A stretch of DNA of 64,000 nt from Nocardioides xinjiangensis (GCF_017916455.1 NZ_JAFMSY010000001.1:1533977-1597976), one strand, 5' to 3'; numbered from the stretch's first letter, positions 52,810-62,343 are shown. A program made the numbers and translations. The notes: a model not told the origin generated them from the sequence alone.

Positions 52810-54534
52810 CTAGCGACGGACTCCGCGACACGCCGCGGACACCGGCTGGTCCCCGCTCTCGCGACAGGTGTCGAAGACGGCGAGCTTCGCCATCAGGGCC
52901 GCGACCTCGTCGCGGTGCTTCCTGCTCGCGAAGGTGTTGCGCTCCTCCCACCTGTGGCGCTGGTAGCTGTAGAACTCGTAGCCCCACACCACCTGGTCGC
53001 GCCGCGGGTCGAGGTCGAAGCGCGCGAGCAGTCCCGTCCGGCTCCGCACGGCCGTGAACGACGGGATGCGGTCCAGCTCGGAGCCGCTGAACGCCGCGTC
53101 GGGGTCACCGCCGGTGAGCGTCTGCTGGGTGTGCTCGAGGAAGGCGTGGGACTGGCGCACCAGCCGGGGGTCGGTCAGCGTCGGCACCAGGGAGAGCCCG
53201 CTGCGGTAGGGCGCCGGGGCGAGCCCGGCGAGCTCCTCGAAGGTGGGCGCGAGGTCGATGTTGCTGGTGACCTCCTTGCGCGCACCGGGCACCACCCCGG
53301 GGCCGGTGACGAGCAGGGGGACCCGGGCGTCGGTGTCGTACGGCGTGCCCTTGCCGCGGCCCATGCCGTTCTGGCCGAGGTGGAACCCGTTGTCGGAGGT
53401 GAGCACGACGTAGGTGTCGGGACCCACGGCGCGGAGGATCCGCTGCACCAGGCGGTCGGCCGAGCGTGCCATCCGCGCCCGGTCCCGCAGGTCGCGGACC
53501 GCGAGCGGCGCGGCGAGCGTGCGCACCGTGTTCCACGCCCGCGCCGGCCTGCCGTCGGCCAGTCGCGGCCGGTTGTCCTTGCGGGCGTCGCCGAAGCCGG
53601 GCAGGTCGTCGACGGTGAGCTTGCGGCAGGCGACGCGCCCGCAGCTGCGCCGCCCGGTGCGGTCGCGGAACATCGGGGGGAAGAGCGGGTCGCCGGCGTA
53701 GTGCGGCTGCGGGTTGGTGCGGTTGTGCGGGGCGTAGAGCGCCACCTCGAGGAAGTACGGGGCGTCCGAGGCCTCCCGGTCGGCGATGAGGTCCATGGCC
53801 AGGTCGCCGATCACCGCACCGACGTACGCCTTGTCCTTGGCACGGTCGCTCGCGCTCGCCGGCGGCGCCGGGTGCTGCACCAGCTGGAGCCGCTCGTCGC
53901 GCAGGGTGGTGCTCGCGAAGTCCCAGCCGTCGTAGGCCGACCCGAACACCGTGTTGAACGTCGTCCAGCCCGGCACGACCGGCGGCATCGCCCGGCCGGG
54001 CTGCCACTCGTACTCGTTGAGGAACTTGCCGACGAACGCCGTGTGGTAGCCGGCCTGCTGCAGCCGCACGTTGAAGGCGCGCTCGGGGTTGCCGTGGGTG
54101 TCGTAGGCCGGCCAGCCGCCGAGCATCGACGAGCCGCCGTGCGAGGTGTTGGTGCGCACCCCGGTCTGGTGCGGGTACTGCCCGGTGAAGAAGCTCGACC
54201 GCGACACGCAGCACAGCGAGTCGGTGACGAACGAGTACGGATAGCTGGCTCCGCTCCTGCGCATCGTCTGCACCGACCGCATGGTCTGCACGAGGTCCAT
54301 CGAGAAGTCGTCGAGCATCACCACGACGATGTTGGGCCGCTCGGCCGGCGCCGCGGCCGCCCGCAGGTCCGCGACCGTCGACACGGCCCTCGTCGCGGCC
54401 GGCGGGTCCCCGCCGCCCGGCCGTGGCGGTCCGTCGCCCGCCGCCGTTCCTGCGCCCGTGCCGGCGCCGCCGGCGCCGCAGGCCATCAGGGCCAGCAGGC
54501 AGACGCCGGCCCATGCTCCCTTGAAGTTCCGCAC
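52810..54534 (-). CDS. Sulfatase-family lipoprotein
   Basis: A 574-residue exported hydrolase. The lipobox LMAC puts Cys19 at the membrane. RPNIVVVMLDDFSMD begins the alkaline-phosphatase-like fold. DSLCCVSRSSFFTGQYPHQTG is the sulfatase signature with Val instead of Pro (C-x-V-S-R), so the first Cys can be converted to formylglycine. VVLTSDNGFHLGQNGMGRGKGTPYDTDARVP supplies the metal Asp/Asn and Lys. Substrate (sulfated glycan, lipid or aryl sulfate) unknown; no matching FGE gene is adjacent. It starts 115 nt from the PhzE-like gene and may be transcribed separately. Confidence 0.9.
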   Translation of the reverse strand: MRNFKGAWAGVCLLALMACGAGGAGTGAGTAAGDGPPRPGGGDPPAATRAVSTVADLRAAAAPAERPNIVVVMLDDFSMDLVQTMRSVQTMRRSGASYPYSFVTDSLCCVSRSSFFTGQYPHQTGVRTNTSHGGSSMLGGWPAYDTHGNPERAFNVRLQQAGYHTAFVGKFLNEYEWQPGRAMPPVVPGWTTFNTVFGSAYDGWDFASTTLRDERLQLVQHPAPPASASDRAKDKAYVGAVIGDLAMDLIADREASDAPYFLEVALYAPHNRTNPQPHYAGDPLFPPMFRDRTGRRSCGRVACRKLTVDDLPGFGDARKDNRPRLADGRPARAWNTVRTLAAPLAVRDLRDRARMARSADRLVQRILRAVGPDTYVVLTSDNGFHLGQNGMGRGKGTPYDTDARVPLLVTGPGVVPGARKEVTSNIDLAPTFEELAGLAPAPYRSGLSLVPTLTDPRLVRQSHAFLEHTQQTLTGGDPDAAFSGSELDRIPSFTAVRSRTGLLARFDLDPRRDQVVWGYEFYSYQRHRWEERNTFASRKHRDEVAALMAKLAVFDTCRESGDQPVSAACRGVRR

Positions 54535-54648
54535 TGCTCCCCCGGTCGTGTCGAGCTGGCTACCAAGGGTGACGCGGTGCGCCCCGGTTCGGTTGCCTCC
54601 CCCGCTGGAATGGACGTCCAGCCTGCGGCTCGAGGTCAGTGTGCACGA

Positions 54649-56541
54649 TCAGGTGAGCAGGTCGCGCACCGCCTCGTGGAGCAGGTCGTAGCCGTGCTCG
54701 GTGAGGATCGACTCGGCATGGAACTGGATGCCGCGGTAGTGCGGGCCGACGACCGCATGGATGTCGCCGGTCGCCTCGTCGGCCTCCACGCGCACGCCGT
54801 CGGGCAGCGCGACGCCGTCGGGCACCCGGCCCACGAAGGTGTTGTAGAAGCCGACCCGCTCGGTGCGGCCGTCGATGCGCACCGGCGACTGCGTCCCCTG
54901 GAAGACCACGTCCTTGTAGCCGAGCTCGAGCCCGAGCCGGTCGCAGAGGGTCTGGTGCCCCAGGCAGACCGCGAGGAACGGCCGGGCCGACGCCAGCAGG
55001 TCGTCGACGGCCCGCCGGAACGCCGCGATCTTGGGGTGGTCGCCCTCCCGCGGGTCGCCGGGTCCGGGGCCGACGACCACCAGGTCGGCGCCGTCGAAGG
55101 CGTCCGGGGCGTAGTCCTCGTGGCGCAGCACGCGGGAGGTCATCCCGAAGACCCCGAACACGTGGACGAGCATGTTCACGAAGTCGTCCTCGCCGTGCAG
55201 GATCACCACCTCGCGGCCCGCCAGCCCGGGGTCCGCGGGCTCGCCGGCCTGGTCGGTCAGCCAGAAGCGCGACAGCCGCTGGTTGCGCGACCCCAGTGCC
55301 AGCACCACGTCCTCGTCCCGCGCGAGCTCGGCGATGTCCGTGCCGTCGGAGGACGCCGCCGGCGCGAGGCCGAAGGCGCTGAGGATCCCGCCCGCCTTCG
55401 CCCGGGTCTCCGCCACCTCGTAGGCCGCGTCGGAGTCACGCACCAGCGTCGCTCCCGCGGTCACCTTGAGCTCGCCCGCGGGGGAGACGTCGGCGGTGCG
55501 GATGAGGATGGGGCTGTCCATGGTGGGCGTGCCGTCGGGTGCGCGCCCGAAGAGCGCGAGGGCGGCGCCGTAGTAGCCGCGGCCCTCGGGCTCGTAGTCG
55601 GCGATCAGCCGGCACGCGTTCTCGACCGGCGCACCGGTCACCGTCGCGGCGAACATCGTGTCGCGCAGGATCTCGCGGTGGTCGCGGTCCGAGCGGCCGG
55701 CGAGGAGGTACTCCGTGTGGATCAGGTGGGTCATCGGCTTGAGGAACGGGCCGAGCACCTGCCCGCCCTCCTGGCAGATGTCGCACATCATCTTGAGCTC
55801 CTCGTCAACGACCATGAAGAGCTCGAAGATCTCCTTCTCGTCGGCCAGGAACTCCAGGAGGCGGTCCTTGAGCGCGTCGCCGTGCCCTGCCACGCGGAAC
55901 GTCCCCGAGATCGGGTTCATGCGCACGTCGCCGGAGCGCACCGACACGTGCCGCTCGGGGCTCGCGCCGATGAGGAAGCGATCGCCGGTGTAGAAGCAGA
56001 AGGTCCAGTACGCCCCCCGCTCCCGCTCGAGCAGCCGACGCAGCACCGTGAGGGCCTTCGTGGCGTCCCAGTCGGCGACGACGGCACGGTAGTGCCGGCC
56101 GATGACGAGGTTCGCGCCCTCGCCCTGCCCGATCTCGTCGCGGATGATCGCCTCGACGACGTCGCCGTAGTCGTCGTCGCTGGTCGCGAACCCGCCGCGG
56201 TCCGCGAACTCCACGGGGACGTCCGGCAGCGCGGCGAGCAGGTCGTCGACCGACACCTCGTGCTCGGCCTCGATGTTGACCACCGTCAGCGGTGTCCCGT
56301 CGTCGATGGCCGCGAACCCCCGCTCGCGGACCTGGCGGAACGGGACGGCCACGAGCCGGTCGGCGCTGCGACCGGGGTCGGGGACCCCGGTCTCGAGCGG
56401 GATGTCGAGGAGCGAGGCCACCTCGTGCGGCGTGCCGCCGACGATCCCCGCGGTCGGTGCGGCCTTGCGGCGGATGACCGCCCACGCGCCGTACCCCTGG
56501 ACCTGCTCCAGGAGGTCGCGGACGGTGGGGGTCTGGGCCAT
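54649..56541 (-). CDS. PhzE-like fused chorismate synthase/amidotransferase
   Basis: A 630-residue fusion of a chorismate-binding domain (residues about 1-415, with GASPERHVSVRSGDVRMNPI, DIADYEP-like LIADYEPEGRGYYGAAL and SPILIRTADVSPAGELKV) and a glutamine amidotransferase (VVVGPGPGDPREGD, FLAVCLGHQTLC, IQFHAESIL). The length and the linker LHGEDDFVNMLVHVFGVFGM are like PhzE, which makes 2-amino-2-deoxyisochorismate for phenazine pathways, rather than the longer TrpEG fusion. No phenazine genes are adjacent. It could be a standalone anthranilate-type synthase. ATG at 56541 chosen over GTG at 56550. Confidence 0.78.
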   Translation of the reverse strand: MAQTPTVRDLLEQVQGYGAWAVIRRKAAPTAGIVGGTPHEVASLLDIPLETGVPDPGRSADRLVAVPFRQVRERGFAAIDDGTPLTVVNIEAEHEVSVDDLLAALPDVPVEFADRGGFATSDDDYGDVVEAIIRDEIGQGEGANLVIGRHYRAVVADWDATKALTVLRRLLERERGAYWTFCFYTGDRFLIGASPERHVSVRSGDVRMNPISGTFRVAGHGDALKDRLLEFLADEKEIFELFMVVDEELKMMCDICQEGGQVLGPFLKPMTHLIHTEYLLAGRSDRDHREILRDTMFAATVTGAPVENACRLIADYEPEGRGYYGAALALFGRAPDGTPTMDSPILIRTADVSPAGELKVTAGATLVRDSDAAYEVAETRAKAGGILSAFGLAPAASSDGTDIAELARDEDVVLALGSRNQRLSRFWLTDQAGEPADPGLAGREVVILHGEDDFVNMLVHVFGVFGMTSRVLRHEDYAPDAFDGADLVVVGPGPGDPREGDHPKIAAFRRAVDDLLASARPFLAVCLGHQTLCDRLGLELGYKDVVFQGTQSPVRIDGRTERVGFYNTFVGRVPDGVALPDGVRVEADEATGDIHAVVGPHYRGIQFHAESILTEHGYDLLHEAVRDLLT

Positions 56542-56595
56542 GCGCAGCACCCTACGGCGGCGGGGTCGACGCTCCGACGGGCGTCTCAGCCCGGG

Positions 56596-57675
56596 TCAGC
56601 CCAGCTGGGTGGCGATCCACTCCTGCAGCCCGGCGACGCCCTCGCGGAGGCCGACCCGCGGCTGCCAGTCGAGCGTGCGCAGCGTGACCTCGACGTCGCA
56701 CGACGCGTGACGGACGTCGCCGTCGCGGTACTGGCCGGTGACGTGCGGCTCCGGCGCCGAGTGGTAGGCCGCGATCTCGCGCGCCAGGTCACCGATCGTC
56801 GTGCGCACCCCGCTGCCGACGTCGACGGTGCGGACGTGGTCGGCGGGCTTGTGCGCCATCGCCGCGACGATCGCGCCGACCACGTCGTCGACGTGGACGA
56901 AGTCGCGGGTGATCTCGCCGTCCTCGTAGAGCGGGATGGACCGCCCCTCGCGGGCCAGCCGGCAGAACAGCGACACGATGCCGGTGTAGGGGTTGGACAG
57001 CGACTGGCGCGGGCCGTAGACGTTCTGCAGGCGCAGGATCGACAACCGGGTGTCGTGCGAGCCGGTCCACGCCGAGAGGATGTGCTCCTGCGCGAGCTTG
57101 GTCGCGCCGTAGACGTTGACGGGGTTCGGCTGGGTGCCGGCGACGGTGTTCGGCACGTGGGCGGCGCCGTCGCCGTGGTCCCACCTCCCCGCCTCGAGCT
57201 GGGCGTGGGTGCGCAGGCCGGGCTGGAACGTCGAGCCGTCGACGTTGCGCCACACGCCCTCGCCGTAGACGGCGCGCGAGCTGGTGAGCACGACGTGGCT
57301 CGGCACGTGGCCGGCGCGGGTGAGCGAGTCCAGCAGCTGGGTGGTGCCGACGACGTTGACCATGCCGTGGCGGGTGCTCTCGGAGAGCGACTGCGCGGTG
57401 CCCGTCTCCGCCGCGAGGTGGACGACGGTGTCCGGCCGCAGGTCGGCCACGACGGCGTCGAGGTCGTCGGCGCTCGTCACGTCGCCGACCCGCAGGTCGA
57501 CCGACTCCGGCAGGTCCGCCGGCGGCTCGGAGCCCGGGTGCACCTGCGGGTGCAGGTTGTCGACGACGACCCACTGCTCGGCGGAGTCCGCCAGCCGGCG
57601 CGCGAGCGTCGTACCGATGAAGCCGGCGCCGCCCGTGACGAGGACGCGGCCCCCTGCCTGCTGCGAAGAGGACAT
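56596..57675 (-). CDS. NAD-dependent nucleotide-sugar epimerase/dehydratase
   Basis: A 359-residue extended SDR. VLVTGGAGFIGTTLARRLA is the NAD loop, LTSSRAVYGEGVW the Ser region and NVYGATKLAQEH the Tyr/Lys pair; DFVHVDDVVGAIVAAM and the C-terminal substrate region are complete. It belongs to the dTDP-glucose dehydratase/UDP-glucose epimerase-like set and would modify a nucleotide sugar for glycan or exopolysaccharide. It follows the GH16 gene by 41 nt on the same strand; a polysaccharide theme is plausible. Confidence 0.87.
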   Translation of the reverse strand: MSSSQQAGGRVLVTGGAGFIGTTLARRLADSAEQWVVVDNLHPQVHPGSEPPADLPESVDLRVGDVTSADDLDAVVADLRPDTVVHLAAETGTAQSLSESTRHGMVNVVGTTQLLDSLTRAGHVPSHVVLTSSRAVYGEGVWRNVDGSTFQPGLRTHAQLEAGRWDHGDGAAHVPNTVAGTQPNPVNVYGATKLAQEHILSAWTGSHDTRLSILRLQNVYGPRQSLSNPYTGIVSLFCRLAREGRSIPLYEDGEITRDFVHVDDVVGAIVAAMAHKPADHVRTVDVGSGVRTTIGDLAREIAAYHSAPEPHVTGQYRDGDVRHASCDVEVTLRTLDWQPRVGLREGVAGLQEWIATQLG

Positions 57676-57716
57676 GGGCGCCACCCTAGGGAAGGTCGGT
57701 CCCGACCGCTCCACGT

Positions 57717-58577
57717 CTACGGGCGCTTCACCTCGACGCTGACCCAGTCCACGAGCATGCTGTGGCGCTCTCCGCCGGGCAGGGCGTGCTGGGCCTCGAC
57801 GTCCTTGTTCGACAGCCGCAGGTGGAAGGGCACCGTGTCGCTGGGCACGCGCCGGGGGTCGGGGGTGGAGGTGACGCTGTAGAGCCGCTTGCCCCCGCCG
57901 TCCGCGGCCGAGTACTGCACCGTGTCGGCGCCGATGGTGAACTCGGCGGCGTACTGCCAGTACGCGTTCCAGGGCTCCGCCCCGGCGGGGAAGGCGTGCG
58001 ACACCGGCCACAGCTCGGCCGGCATGCCCGAGACCTCGCAGGCCTCCGTGCCGACGCCGACCATCTCGTCGTAGCAGATGTGCGAGCCGACCTGGGCGCC
58101 CGTCGGCTTGAAGGGTCCGTAGCTCTCGATCACGTCGATCTCCCGTGGCTCCGCGCCGTTGGGGTGCTGGAGCCAGAAGGCGGCGTAGTTGGTGCCGGTG
58201 TCGGGCATCATGAGACTGACGGTCGCCCGTACGCGGGTCCCGACCGGCAGCGTCCACCCCTGGTGGGTGCGCACCTGCGAGAGGTGGCCGACGTCGAGCT
58301 GGCCCTGACCGGTCTGGGCAGCGCCGTTGAACCCCACCATGCTGTGCCACTGCTCCGGCGAGGCGCCGGCTGGTCCGTCGAAGCCGTCGAAGAACACCCG
58401 CTCCCAGCGCCGGGGCGACGCGGGGTCGGCGCCGCGGGAGTCACCGCGCGGAGGAGCCGAGACATCGGGTCCGGTCCCGATCCCCGAGGCGGGCGCGACG
58501 ACCAACGCCACCGCCAGGAGCAACGCCCACGCGAGCAGGGCCGGCCGTCCCACGTCCGGACGGCGTAGGCGGTGCAT
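57717..58577 (-). CDS. Secreted GH16-family glycoside hydrolase
   Basis: A 286-residue exported enzyme. The signal/anchor helix PALLAWALLLAVALVVAPASG follows a short basic start; ATG at 58577 has GGGGAGG at ideal spacing. The jelly-roll domain has PREIDVIESYGPF, the GH16 catalytic motif ExDxxE (nucleophile and acid/base Glu), and FWLQHPNG and HICYDEM nearby. GH16 members cut beta-1,3/1,4-glucans, agars or remodel wall polysaccharides; the substrate is unknown. Cys residues around the active site may form a disulfide. It is followed by the epimerase gene. Confidence 0.87.
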   Translation of the reverse strand: MHRLRRPDVGRPALLAWALLLAVALVVAPASGIGTGPDVSAPPRGDSRGADPASPRRWERVFFDGFDGPAGASPEQWHSMVGFNGAAQTGQGQLDVGHLSQVRTHQGWTLPVGTRVRATVSLMMPDTGTNYAAFWLQHPNGAEPREIDVIESYGPFKPTGAQVGSHICYDEMVGVGTEACEVSGMPAELWPVSHAFPAGAEPWNAYWQYAAEFTIGADTVQYSAADGGGKRLYSVTSTPDPRRVPSDTVPFHLRLSNKDVEAQHALPGGERHSMLVDWVSVEVKRP

Positions 58578-58686
58578 CAGCCTCCCCAGCTGTCGGCACG
58601 AGCGGGTCCTGCGTCGGTCGCCGCCCATCGTACGAGCCGGGCGCACGGCCCCGAGCCGGCACGCTCCCCGCCCACGCGTGCCGGCC

Positions 58687-60864
58687 TCAGCCGACGGTGG
58701 TCAGCAGCTGCGTCGCGCGGGTCAGGACGACGTAGAGGGTGGCGCGGCCGGTCGCCGACTCGTCCTCGATCTCCTGCGGGGACACCACGACGATGCCGTC
58801 GAACTCCAGGCCCTTGGTGTCGAGGCCGGTCAGCACGACGACGCGGTCCTCGCCGCTCGGGGTCACCCGCGAGTCGACGGCGGCGCGCGCACCGGGCGCG
58901 TCCTCGGCGAGCTCGGGCCACGAGGCGAGCCAGGCGTTGACCTCCGAGCGCCGGGCGACGGGCACCACGATGCCGACGGTGCCCTCGACCCGGCCGGCGA
59001 TCGTCGTGACGGCCTCGCGCACGGCGTCCTCGAGGTCGTCGACGGGACCGACGACCGTCGGCTCCTCGCCGGTGCGGCGTACGGCGTCGGGCAGGTCGGC
59101 GTCGAGGCCGACGCGCTGGGCGTAGTCGGCCGCGAAGGCGTAGATCTCCGCGGAGTTGCGGTAGTTGGTGGACAGGTGGAACTCGTGGAGCTCCTTGCCC
59201 TCCAGCGCCTCCGCGCGCGCGGCCGCGGCCTCGGGGGCGTCGGGCCACGACGACTGCGCCGGGTCGCCGACGATCGTCCAGCTCGCGGTGCGGCCGCGAC
59301 GGCCGACCATCCGCCACTGCATGGGCGTGAGGTCCTGCGCCTCGTCGATGAGGACGTGGGCGTAGCCGTCGTCCTCGATGCGGTGCGTCGGCGGTGCCCA
59401 CTGGCGCCCGCCCGGCGCGTAGTCACGCTCGGAGACGGTCGTGATCTCCTGCAGGTCGATGCCGCCCTCGAGCAGTCCGGTCTCGTCGAGGTCGCGCTCG
59501 TCGTCGGTGCGCTGCGGGATGTCGCCGAGGGCGTAGCGCAGCTCGTCGAGCAGCGGCACGTCCTCGATGGACAGGTCGGCCGCGTCCCACGACTTCAGCA
59601 GCAGCAGCTGCTCCTCGCGGGTCACCACGCCCTCGCCGACGCGGGCCAGGAACTCGGGGTCGCGCAGCCAGCGGAACACGGTCGGGGCGTCGAGCGGCGG
59701 CCACCAGGCGCTGGCGAACTCGACGAACCCCTCGTGGCCGAGCATGTCGTCGTCGAAGGCCTCGCGGCCCCGCTCCCGGCCGCGCTCGCCGGTGACCTGG
59801 CGCCACATGGCGTCGAGGAGGGTGCGGGCCACCCGCGGCAGCTGGCGGTTGCGCCGGCCCTGGGACATGAGCTGGCGCCGCAGCCGGCCGAGCAGCCCCG
59901 GGTCGAGCACGATCGTCTCGTCGCGCCAGTAGATGCGGAAGTTGGTGGGGGCGCCGGGGGCGTGCTGGCGAGCGGTGCGCCGCATCAGCTCGGCCATCTT
60001 GGTGGCGCCCTTGACGTCGGCGACCGCCGGCTCGTCGTGGCGGGTCGCGCGGACACCGCCCACGACCTCGCCGAGCGAGCGCAGCGCGACGGCGGTCTCG
60101 CCGAGGCTGGGCAGCACCCGCTCGATGTAGCGCATGAAGACGCCGCTGGGACCGACGACCAGCACGCCGCCACCCTCGTAGCGCCGGCGGTCGGAGTAGA
60201 GGAGGAAGGCCGCGCGGTGCAGCGCCACCACGGTCTTGCCGGTGCCCGGGCCGCCCGAGATCGACACGACACCCTTGCCGGGGGCCCGGATGGCCTTGTC
60301 CTGCTCGGCCTGGATCGTCGCGACGATCGAGTGCATGGAGCGGTCGCGGGCCCGCGAGAGCTGCGCCATCAGCGCACCCTCGCCGACGATCGGCAGGTCG
60401 GTCTCGACCTGGTCGTCGAGCAGCTCGTCCTCGACCCCGATGACCGTGCGGTGCTGCGAGCGCAGCACGCGACGGCGCACGACGCCCGACGGGCTGGCGG
60501 CCGTCGCCTGGTAGAAGACCCCGGCGGCCGGCGCGCGCCAGTCGATGAGCAGGACGTCGCGGTCCTCGTTGCGCACGCCGATGCGGCCGATGTAGCGCGG
60601 CTGCGGGTCGATCGAGGGGTCGAGGTCCAGGCGGCCGAACACCAGCCCCTCGTGGGCGGCGTCGAGCTGGGCGATGCGCTTGGCGGCCTGGAAGACCATG
60701 GCGTCGCGCTCGACGAGGCCCCCCTCGTGCTCGAGCTTGCCGCGACTGTGGCCCTCCGCGGCCAGCGCCCGCGCGCTGCGCGTCGACGCCTCGAGCTGGA
60801 CGTAGACCTCGTCGACGTACTGCTGCTCCGCCGCGATCTCCCGCGCCTCGAGCTCCTCGCTCAC
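58687..60864 (-). CDS. helD: HelD-type RNA polymerase-recycling helicase-like ATPase
   Basis: A 725-residue superfamily-1 ATPase. Walker A SGGPGTGKTVVALHRA, helicase motif II VLIDEAQDLTPMQW, motif III-IV SWTIVGDPAQSSW and STNYRNSAEIYAF, and the C-terminal motif VVVLTGLDTKGLEFD and LYVVLTRATQ are all present. The N-terminal coiled-coil (LEAREIAAEQQYVDEVY) is the arm that enters RNA polymerase. This matches actinobacterial HelD (class of M. smegmatis HelD), which frees stalled polymerase from DNA. No rifamycin-associated element is evident upstream. Monocistronic. Confidence 0.92.
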   Translation of the reverse strand: MSEELEAREIAAEQQYVDEVYVQLEASTRSARALAAEGHSRGKLEHEGGLVERDAMVFQAAKRIAQLDAAHEGLVFGRLDLDPSIDPQPRYIGRIGVRNEDRDVLLIDWRAPAAGVFYQATAASPSGVVRRRVLRSQHRTVIGVEDELLDDQVETDLPIVGEGALMAQLSRARDRSMHSIVATIQAEQDKAIRAPGKGVVSISGGPGTGKTVVALHRAAFLLYSDRRRYEGGGVLVVGPSGVFMRYIERVLPSLGETAVALRSLGEVVGGVRATRHDEPAVADVKGATKMAELMRRTARQHAPGAPTNFRIYWRDETIVLDPGLLGRLRRQLMSQGRRNRQLPRVARTLLDAMWRQVTGERGRERGREAFDDDMLGHEGFVEFASAWWPPLDAPTVFRWLRDPEFLARVGEGVVTREEQLLLLKSWDAADLSIEDVPLLDELRYALGDIPQRTDDERDLDETGLLEGGIDLQEITTVSERDYAPGGRQWAPPTHRIEDDGYAHVLIDEAQDLTPMQWRMVGRRGRTASWTIVGDPAQSSWPDAPEAAAARAEALEGKELHEFHLSTNYRNSAEIYAFAADYAQRVGLDADLPDAVRRTGEEPTVVGPVDDLEDAVREAVTTIAGRVEGTVGIVVPVARRSEVNAWLASWPELAEDAPGARAAVDSRVTPSGEDRVVVLTGLDTKGLEFDGIVVVSPQEIEDESATGRATLYVVLTRATQLLTTVG

Positions 60865-61046
60865 ACCTGCTCCTCATCCCCCGTGCACCCGGTGCCCACC
60901 TCCCGCGGGCAGACCGACAAGCGTACCGGCGGGCACCCACGACCGCCGACTTACCGGCATTCCATGGTCCCGATCCGTGCGCCGTCACCGAGCCGGCGTG
61001 GCCCTGTCGCGCTTCGGTGCCGGGTCCGCCTCGGATGGGGGCAGCT

Positions 61047-61475
61047 TCAGGCGCCCAGCAGGAGGGCACCGAGCGCGCAGACGGCGGCCCCGGCCGTCCG
61101 GACGCGGTCGGCGCGCACCAGCCGCAGCACGAGCGCCGGTCGCTCCTCGGGCGGGGCGGACGCCAGGCGCCGGTGGGCGGGTGCGGCGACGAGCGCCGTG
61201 GTCCCCGCCGCCACCGCGGCACCGAGCAGCGCCATCCACGTGCCCGCCTCGAGCGGTCCGGCCACGGCCGTCCAGCCGAGCAGCCCCACCAGCACCGGGT
61301 AGAGCACCGCGACCACGGGCGTGATGCGCCGCGAGTGCCGCGCGTGGGCCTCGGCCCGCCGGTCGTCGGGCACCTCGGCGAGCGCGGGGTAGACGACCAG
61401 GTCGACGGTCACCTGGAAGCCGAGGTGCGCGCCCGCGACGAGCAGCAGCCACGGCCCGGGATCGGACAGGTCCAC
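61047..61475 (-). CDS. Small four-helix membrane protein (DUF1772-like)
   Basis: A 142-residue membrane protein with four hydrophobic segments (LLLVAGAHLGFQVTVDLVVY, ITPVVAVLYPVLVGLLGW, WMALLGAAVAAGTTALVA, TAGAAVCALGALLLG). A HARHSRRITP segment separates the first two. The layout resembles DUF1772/anthrone-oxygenase-like small membrane proteins, but function is unknown. It lies between the helD gene and the enoyl-CoA hydratase gene. Confidence 0.7.
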   Translation of the reverse strand: MDLSDPGPWLLLVAGAHLGFQVTVDLVVYPALAEVPDDRRAEAHARHSRRITPVVAVLYPVLVGLLGWTAVAGPLEAGTWMALLGAAVAAGTTALVAAPAHRRLASAPPEERPALVLRLVRADRVRTAGAAVCALGALLLGA

Positions 61476-61517
61476 GGCTGCTCCTCTCCTCCCGACGACC
61501 CGGCCGACGCAGCCGGG

Positions 61518-62270
61518 CTACCGTGCCAGGAACGCGGTCATCGCCTGACGGGCCTCCTCGGAGGCGAAGAGGCGCGCGCTGGTCGCGGCCATCTCCTCGC
61601 CCAGCTCGTCGATCCGGGCGACGAGGTCGCGGTTGAGGATCCGCTTCGACTCGCGCAGGCCCTGGGCCGTGCCGGTCGCCAGGCTTGCGCACACCGCCGC
61701 CACCTCGTCGTCGAGGGCGTCGGCCGACACCGCCCTCGTCACCAGTCCGTACGCCGCCGCCTCGGCGCCGCTGAACACCCCCCCGCCCAGGGTGGCGAGG
61801 GCGGCGGCCCGGGGGGTCATCCGGTGGTGGACGGTCAGGCTGATGATCGCCGCCGCGAGGCCGAGCTTGACCTCGGTGAGGGCGAAGGTGGCGTCGTCGG
61901 CGCTGATCGCGACGTCGGCGGCCGCGACGATCCCGATGCCCCCGGCCCGCACCGCCCCGAGGTTCTTGGTGACGACCGGCTTGTCCAGGGTCGCGATCAG
62001 CCGCTGCAGGTCGACGATGCGGCGGGCACCGACCTCCATGCCCTCCGTGGACGCCTCGGTGAGGTCGGCGCCGGAGCAGAAGACCTTGGCCGAGCTCTCG
62101 ATCAGCACCACGCGCACGTCGTCGTCGGCCGCGGCACGCTCGAGGTGGGCGAGCAGCCCGGTCACGAGCCGGCGGCTCAGCGCGTTGCGGTTGGCCGGGC
62201 TGTCGAGGGTGATCGTCGCGACGGCGTCCGCCACCGCGTAGCGGACCAGCTCGGAGGGGGCGTCGGTCAT
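61518..62270 (-). CDS. Enoyl-CoA hydratase/isomerase family protein
   Basis: A 250-residue crotonase-fold protein. ANRNALSRRLVTGLL and SSAKVFCSGADLTE make the CoA/oxyanion pocket, and TEVKLGLAAAI carries one catalytic Glu. The usual second Glu in the GGGxEL motif is absent (AGGIGIVAAAD), so it may be an isomerase or another crotonase activity rather than a true hydratase. ATG at 62270 has AGGA 8 nt upstream; an in-frame ATG at 62279 lacks spacing. Probably part of fatty-acid or amino-acid degradation. Confidence 0.87.
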   Translation of the reverse strand: MTDAPSELVRYAVADAVATITLDSPANRNALSRRLVTGLLAHLERAAADDDVRVVLIESSAKVFCSGADLTEASTEGMEVGARRIVDLQRLIATLDKPVVTKNLGAVRAGGIGIVAAADVAISADDATFALTEVKLGLAAAIISLTVHHRMTPRAAALATLGGGVFSGAEAAAYGLVTRAVSADALDDEVAAVCASLATGTAQGLRESKRILNRDLVARIDELGEEMAATSARLFASEEARQAMTAFLAR

Positions 62271-62343
62271 GGCGGCCATCCTGCCGCACCGCGGCGGCAC
62301 GCCCGCGACCCATCTCCCGCGCCCGCCGCTCCGAACACCGCGC

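Noticed and set aside
58577..58646. Longer GH16 start (MRPARTMGGD...)
   Set aside because: The ATG at 58577 has a strong GGGGAGG ribosome site and directly precedes the signal helix; the upstream starts add a basic stretch with no ribosome site.
60865..61046. Rifamycin-associated element upstream of helD
   Set aside because: I could not find the palindromic GGGxxTTxCxxxAAxGCCC-like pattern; only GC-rich sequence with no convincing match.
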